A DNA stretch of 16,968 nucleotides from Bordetella parapertussis. Its GTDB lineage: Bacteria > Pseudomonadota > Gammaproteobacteria > Burkholderiales > Burkholderiaceae_A. A model generated the notes under the pieces. It did not search any database and had not been told where the DNA came from. It saw only the letters and a list, made by a program, of their open reading frames with translations. Shown in pieces: positions 13,570-16,968 of the stretch. The stretch is taken from assembly GCA_945901825.1 (NCBI GenBank), contig CAMDMC010000029.1, positions 1 to 16,968 of the forward strand. The letters are read 5' to 3'. Position 1 is the stretch's first letter. Every line of letters starts with the position of its first letter. Position numbers and translations under genes: made by a program.

Positions 13570-14583
13570 ATGCGACCTATCCTGCCTCTTCTCGCCCAGA
13601 CTAACGTCCCTGCGCTGCATCGTAAGGCTCTGGAGACGCTTCAGGTCAACCTGGGCTACAAATGCAATCAGTCCTGCCTGCATTGCCATGTCAATGCAGG
13701 GCCTAATCGTACGGAAATGATGGATGAGGACACGGTGCAATTGGTTCTTGAAGTACTTGACGATCGCCAAATAAAGACGCTGGATCTAACAGGAGGGGCC
13801 CCCGAACTTAACGAGAACTTTCGCAGACTCGTGCAACAAGCGCGTCGTAGGGGTGTACGTGTCATCGACCGCTGCAACCTGACTATCCTCACTGAGCCTG
13901 GACAAGAGGGATTGGCCGAGTTCCTGGCCGAGCAAGGCGTCGAAGTGACGGCGTCTCTACCCTGCTACACGCCCTCGAATGTGGATCGTCAGCGCGGCGA
14001 TGGGGTGTTTGAGCGCAGCATCGTGGGTTTGCAGATGCTTAATAAGCTCGGCTACGGGCAGCAGGGTTTCGGGCTGATACTCAACCTCGTCTATAACCCG
14101 CAAGGCCCGGTCCTGCCGCCTGCACAAGAGCCTCTTGAATTGGATTACAAGCGAGAGCTGTCGAAACACTTCGGTATCCAGTTCAACCAGCTGTTCGTTA
14201 TTACAAACATGCCAGTGCAGCGTTTCGGCAGCACCCTGTTGAGTAAGGGCAGTTTTGAGGGGTACATGAGTCTGCTTAAAGAGTCCTATCGGCCAGAGAA
14301 TCTGCCGACGGTGATGTGCCGCAGCCTTCTGAGTGTGGACTGGCAGGGGTACCTCTACGACTGCGACTTCAACCAGATGCTGGGTATGCCAGCTGCAGTT
14401 GGAGCTGCTCCAAGACCGCACCTACGTGACCTCCTTACCACCGACGCTCTTGGTACTTCAATCCGCGTGGCGGACCACTGCTACGGGTGCACCGCAGGGC
14501 AGGGCAGCAGTTGTGGCGGTGCCCTGGAGGCCGAAAACAGTAACAGCCCGAGTCTTCCGCAGGCCTTGGGAGACGCCCGATGA
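13570..14583 (+). CDS. arsS: Arsenosugar biosynthesis radical SAM protein ArsS (cysteine form)
   Basis: Radical SAM enzyme of 337 aa. The 4Fe-4S/SAM motif CX3CX2C is C32, C36, C39 within NLGYKCNQSCLHCHVNAGP, followed by LDLTGGAPELNENF. The C-terminal cysteine-rich part has C250, C265 (YLYDCDFNQML) and the family hallmark CYGCTAGQGSSCGG with C304, C307 and C315. Known ArsS acts after the arsenic methyltransferase ArsM, attaching a SAM-derived adenosyl group to methylated arsenic in arsenosugar synthesis. Some family members are selenoproteins; here all hallmark positions are ordinary cysteine codons. The start ATG 13570 fits the family N-terminus (PLLAQTNVPALHRKALETLQ) although its ribosome site is weak. 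The stop overlaps the next gene by four bases (ATGA). arsM is not in the window and may lie elsewhere. Confidence 0.92.
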   Translation: MRPILPLLAQTNVPALHRKALETLQVNLGYKCNQSCLHCHVNAGPNRTEMMDEDTVQLVLEVLDDRQIKTLDLTGGAPELNENFRRLVQQARRRGVRVIDRCNLTILTEPGQEGLAEFLAEQGVEVTASLPCYTPSNVDRQRGDGVFERSIVGLQMLNKLGYGQQGFGLILNLVYNPQGPVLPPAQEPLELDYKRELSKHFGIQFNQLFVITNMPVQRFGSTLLSKGSFEGYMSLLKESYRPENLPTVMCRSLLSVDWQGYLYDCDFNQMLGMPAAVGAAPRPHLRDLLTTDALGTSIRVADHCYGCTAGQGSSCGGALEAENSNSPSLPQALGDAR

Positions 14584-16745
14584 GTCCTGCCCGCAGGTGG
14601 GCGCGCTGGCTTGTTGTATTGCTGGCTCTGTTTGGCCTGTGGCTGGCTTATTGGTATTGGGACCTTGGGCAATGGCTTACCTTGGAACAGCTCAAGGCGA
14701 GCCGCGATACGCTTATCAGCCTCTACGCAGATCAGCCGGTGAAGACTGCGCTGACCTTCTTTGGGGTCTATGTGCTGGCCGCTGCGCTGTCCTTTCCCGG
14801 AGCGTCTATTTTGACCCTGGCCGCAGGGGCGATGTTTGGTTGGGCAATGGGGCTCTTGCTGGTGTCCTTTGCCTCAAGCCTCGGCGCCTTGCTGGCCTTT
14901 TGGGTATCTCGCTACCTGCTGCGTGATGTCATCGAGAAGCGCTTTGGTAAGCTGCTTCAGCCCATCAATGAGGGGCTGGCGAAAGACGGTACCTTTTACC
15001 TGCTGACGCTGCGGCTCGTGCCCTTATTTCCGTTCTGGCTGATTAATCTGTTGATGGGGCTGACCACACTCGGAGCCCGTCGGTTTTATATCGTCAGCCA
15101 GATTGGTATGTTGGTTGGCACGGCAGTCTACGTCAATGCAGGCACTCAACTGGCTGCAATCGATACGGCTGCAGACGTGCTCTCGCCCGGGTTGATCGCC
15201 AGCCTGGTGCTGCTTGGTGTCTTTCCCCTGATGGCGAAGGTTATGGTAGACGTCCTGCAAAGACGCAAGCTCTATGCACGATGGCCACGGCCCGCACGGT
15301 TTGACCGTAACCTGGTGGTCATCGGCGCGGGGGCCGGTGGGCTGGTGTCGGCCTATATTGCAGCGGCTGTCAGGGCCAAGGTCACTCTCATCGAGGGCCA
15401 CAAGATGGGCGGCGACTGTTTAAATTATGGCTGCGTTCCCAGCAAGGCATTAATTCGCTCGGCCAAGGCCATGAAGCAGCTTCGAAATGCCCACAGGCTT
15501 GGTATTCGAGACGTCCTTGGTGAAGTCGATTTTGCGGGCGTGATGCGTCGCGTGCATGGGGTCATTGGGGCGATCGAACCCCACGACTCGGTTGAGCGCT
15601 ACACCTCGCTCGGCGTGGAGGTGCTTAAAGGTCATGCGCGTATCACCTCGCCCTGGACGGTGGAGATTCGCCAAGCCGATGGTTCAGTCCGGACACTGAC
15701 CACCCGCAGTATTGTCATTGCGGCGGGCGCCAGTCCGTTTGTGCCGCCTATTCCAGGGCTAAAGGAGGCTGAGTTTCTCACCAGTGACACGATCTGGGGC
15801 CTCACTGAATTACCCAAGCGCTTGGTTGTGCTGGGGGGAGGCCCAATTGGCTGTGAACTTGCACAAAGTTTTGCCTGCCTGGGCAGCGCAGTGACTCAGG
15901 TTGAGATGGCGCCGCGCCTAATGTTGAGGGAGGATCCTGAGGTAAGCGATCTGGTGGCCGCCTCGCTGCGCGTTGATGGGGTCAATGTGCTCACCAGTCA
16001 TCAGGCGATTCGAGTGGAGGTCTACGAGGGTGAGAAACGCCTCATCGTCCGGCACGGTGATGAGGAGCTGCCAATTGCTTTCGATCAGTTGTTGTGCGCA
16101 GTGGGTCGTCGTCCCCGCGTCACGGGCTACGGGCTTGAGGAGCTTGGTATTCCCCTCACGCCGCAAAAGACCATCCAAACCAACGCCTTCCTGCAGACCC
16201 TCTACCCCAACATCTATGCTGTCGGCGATGTGGCAGGACCATTTCAGTTTACCCACACCGCTGCGCACCAAGCCTGGTATGCCTCAGTCAACGCGCTATT
16301 TGGACGTTTCAAAAGGTTTAAGGCGGACTACACCGTTATTCCCTGGGCGACCTTCACCGACCCGGAAGTCGCGCGCGTGGGGCTCTCCGAGACCGAGGCT
16401 CGCGAGCAGGGTGTGGCCTATGAGGTCACCCGCTATGACATGGACGACTTGGATCGCGCTATTGCCGACGGTACGGCCCATGGTTTTGTTAAGGTACTGA
16501 CCGTACCTGGCAAGGACAAGATCTTGGGGGTCACGATCGTTGGCGAACATGCGGGCGACCTCTTGGCTGAATATGTGCTCGCCATGAAGCACGGCTTAGG
16601 TTTGAACAAGATTCTCGGCACCATCCACACCTATCCCACGTTGTCTGAGGCAAATAAATATGCGGCCGGCCAATGGAAGCGGGCTCATGCGCCGCATCGT
16701 CTTTTGGGCTGGCTGGCGCGCTTTCACGCCTGGGAGCGGGCATGA
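14580..16745 (+). CDS. Fusion of VTT/TVP38 (DedA-like) membrane domain with a mercuric-reductase-like pyridine nucleotide-disulfide oxidoreductase
   Basis: A 721-aa two-part protein. Residues about 1-230 are a membrane domain of the VTT/TVP38/DedA family (helix at 9-27; core with FPGASILTLAAGAMFGWAMG, then LRLVPLFPFWLINLLMGLT). Residues about 243-721 are a class I flavoprotein disulfide reductase: FAD loop GAGAGG (249-254), redox-active C280 and C285 in GGDCLNYGCVPSK, NAD(P)H loop GGGPIG (419-424), second FAD motif YAVGDVAG, and the C-terminal IHTYPTLSEANKYAAG. In lipoamide dehydrogenase and glutathione reductase this last motif holds the catalytic HisPro; here the residue is Y685, as in MerA-type enzymes, which also use tyrosine. 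No HMA domain and no C-terminal cysteine pair of MerA is present. Such fusions commonly accompany arsS-type clusters. The substrate is unknown; an arsenic, selenium or thiol compound at the membrane is a reasonable guess. Confidence 0.9.
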   Translation: MSPARRWARWLVVLLALFGLWLAYWYWDLGQWLTLEQLKASRDTLISLYADQPVKTALTFFGVYVLAAALSFPGASILTLAAGAMFGWAMGLLLVSFASSLGALLAFWVSRYLLRDVIEKRFGKLLQPINEGLAKDGTFYLLTLRLVPLFPFWLINLLMGLTTLGARRFYIVSQIGMLVGTAVYVNAGTQLAAIDTAADVLSPGLIASLVLLGVFPLMAKVMVDVLQRRKLYARWPRPARFDRNLVVIGAGAGGLVSAYIAAAVRAKVTLIEGHKMGGDCLNYGCVPSKALIRSAKAMKQLRNAHRLGIRDVLGEVDFAGVMRRVHGVIGAIEPHDSVERYTSLGVEVLKGHARITSPWTVEIRQADGSVRTLTTRSIVIAAGASPFVPPIPGLKEAEFLTSDTIWGLTELPKRLVVLGGGPIGCELAQSFACLGSAVTQVEMAPRLMLREDPEVSDLVAASLRVDGVNVLTSHQAIRVEVYEGEKRLIVRHGDEELPIAFDQLLCAVGRRPRVTGYGLEELGIPLTPQKTIQTNAFLQTLYPNIYAVGDVAGPFQFTHTAAHQAWYASVNALFGRFKRFKADYTVIPWATFTDPEVARVGLSETEAREQGVAYEVTRYDMDDLDRAIADGTAHGFVKVLTVPGKDKILGVTIVGEHAGDLLAEYVLAMKHGLGLNKILGTIHTYPTLSEANKYAAGQWKRAHAPHRLLGWLARFHAWERA

Positions 16746-16768
16746 CCCTCAATGAATGAAATGGGTTC

Positions 16769-16968
16769 ATGACACTTTCGCCTATTTCAATTGTGGTGCC
16801 CGTCCTCAATGAGGGCCAACACATTGAATGCACACTGACCCTTCTCGGGCCACTGCGTGAGCGGGGAGTTGAGGTAATTGTTGTTGACGGCGGCAGCAAT
16901 GACGACACCGTGGCTCGCGCCACTCCCCTGGCTGATTTGGTTATTCATGCGCCGTGCGGTCGGGCCCG
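16769..16968 (+). CDS. Family-2 glycosyltransferase of the arsenosugar-biosynthesis-associated type (TIGR04283-like), cut by the window edge
   Basis: The frame is open from ATG 16769 to the end, giving 66 residues of a protein usually about 230 aa long. It begins MTLSPISIVVPVLNEGQHIE and continues with EVIVVDGGSNDDTVARA, the nucleotide-sugar-binding start of a GT-A fold glycosyltransferase. The combination VPVLNEG...VDGGSNDDT directly after arsS and the VTT-reductase fusion matches the glycosyltransferase known from arsenosugar clusters, formerly called rSAM/selenodomain-associated transferase 2. It starts 23 bp after the fusion gene on the same strand, so it is probably in the same operon, though the ribosome site is weak. 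A five-codon frame from ATG 16742 (MTLNE-stop) precedes it and is not a gene. Confidence 0.85.
   Translation, partial: MTLSPISIVVPVLNEGQHIECTLTLLGPLRERGVEVIVVDGGSNDDTVARATPLADLVIHAPCGRA

Noticed and set aside
13957..14421. 154-codon minus-strand frame inside arsS
   Set aside because: Antisense shadow of a clearly coding radical SAM gene.
14580..16745. Calling the fusion a mercuric reductase (merA)
   Set aside because: No HMA domain, no C-terminal vicinal cysteines and no mer genes nearby; only the catalytic core is MerA-like.
1..16968. CRISPR arrays, tRNA or rRNA genes, insertion sequences
   Set aside because: None seen on either strand; no regular repeat-spacer pattern, cloverleaf or transposase-like frame was found.

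Overview
The window reads as chromosomal DNA of a proteobacterium, most likely a betaproteobacterium close to the Burkholderiales. The pointers are an FeS-type bacterial photolyase divergent from a MerR regulator with a Burkholderiales-style C-terminal region, a Coq7 ubiquinone-biosynthesis hydroxylase and the general gene style. This placement is inferred from protein resemblance only. Base composition is mosaic: sampled lines in the photolyase, regulator and arsS ends are about 60-75% G+C, while sampled lines in the pyrroline-carboxylate reductase, SbmA-like and PhnD-like genes are about 42-48%.

Left part (1-5721). A photolyase of the FeS-BCP/PhrB class runs off the left edge on the minus strand with all four cluster cysteines. 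It is divergent from a MerR-family regulator that lacks the visible B12-binding motifs of CarH/LitR. Then, on the plus strand, come a Dps ferritin with one altered ferroxidase position, an ornithine cyclodeaminase/mu-crystallin family reductase resembling delta1-pyrroline-2-carboxylate reductase, and an overlapping pair of SPFH (QmcA-like) and short NfeD-like membrane proteins.

Middle part (5761-9371). On the minus strand are coq7, an unrecognised small secreted protein with four cysteines, a stretch of about 460 bp with no convincing gene but a short repeated motif, and an unrecognised two-helix membrane protein. On the plus strand follow a periplasmic YceI-family protein with an odd start region and an N-terminally short SbmA/BacA-type transporter.

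Right part (9406-16968). A five-gene minus-strand operon encodes a secreted TPR protein and a complete PhnCDE-type ABC importer with two permeases. Its binding protein and ATPase resemble the family named 'putative selenate ABC transporter' rather than true phosphonate importers. Divergent from it, a plus-strand operon carries arsS (radical SAM enzyme of arsenosugar biosynthesis, cysteine form), a VTT/DedA-like membrane domain fused to a mercuric-reductase-like flavoprotein, and the start of a family-2 glycosyltransferase of the arsenosugar-associated type. The divergent pairing of an oxyanion-type importer and its TPR partner with the arsS cluster is the most interesting feature: it suggests a linked uptake and biosynthesis system for arsenic or selenium compounds. 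The link is inferred from context only.
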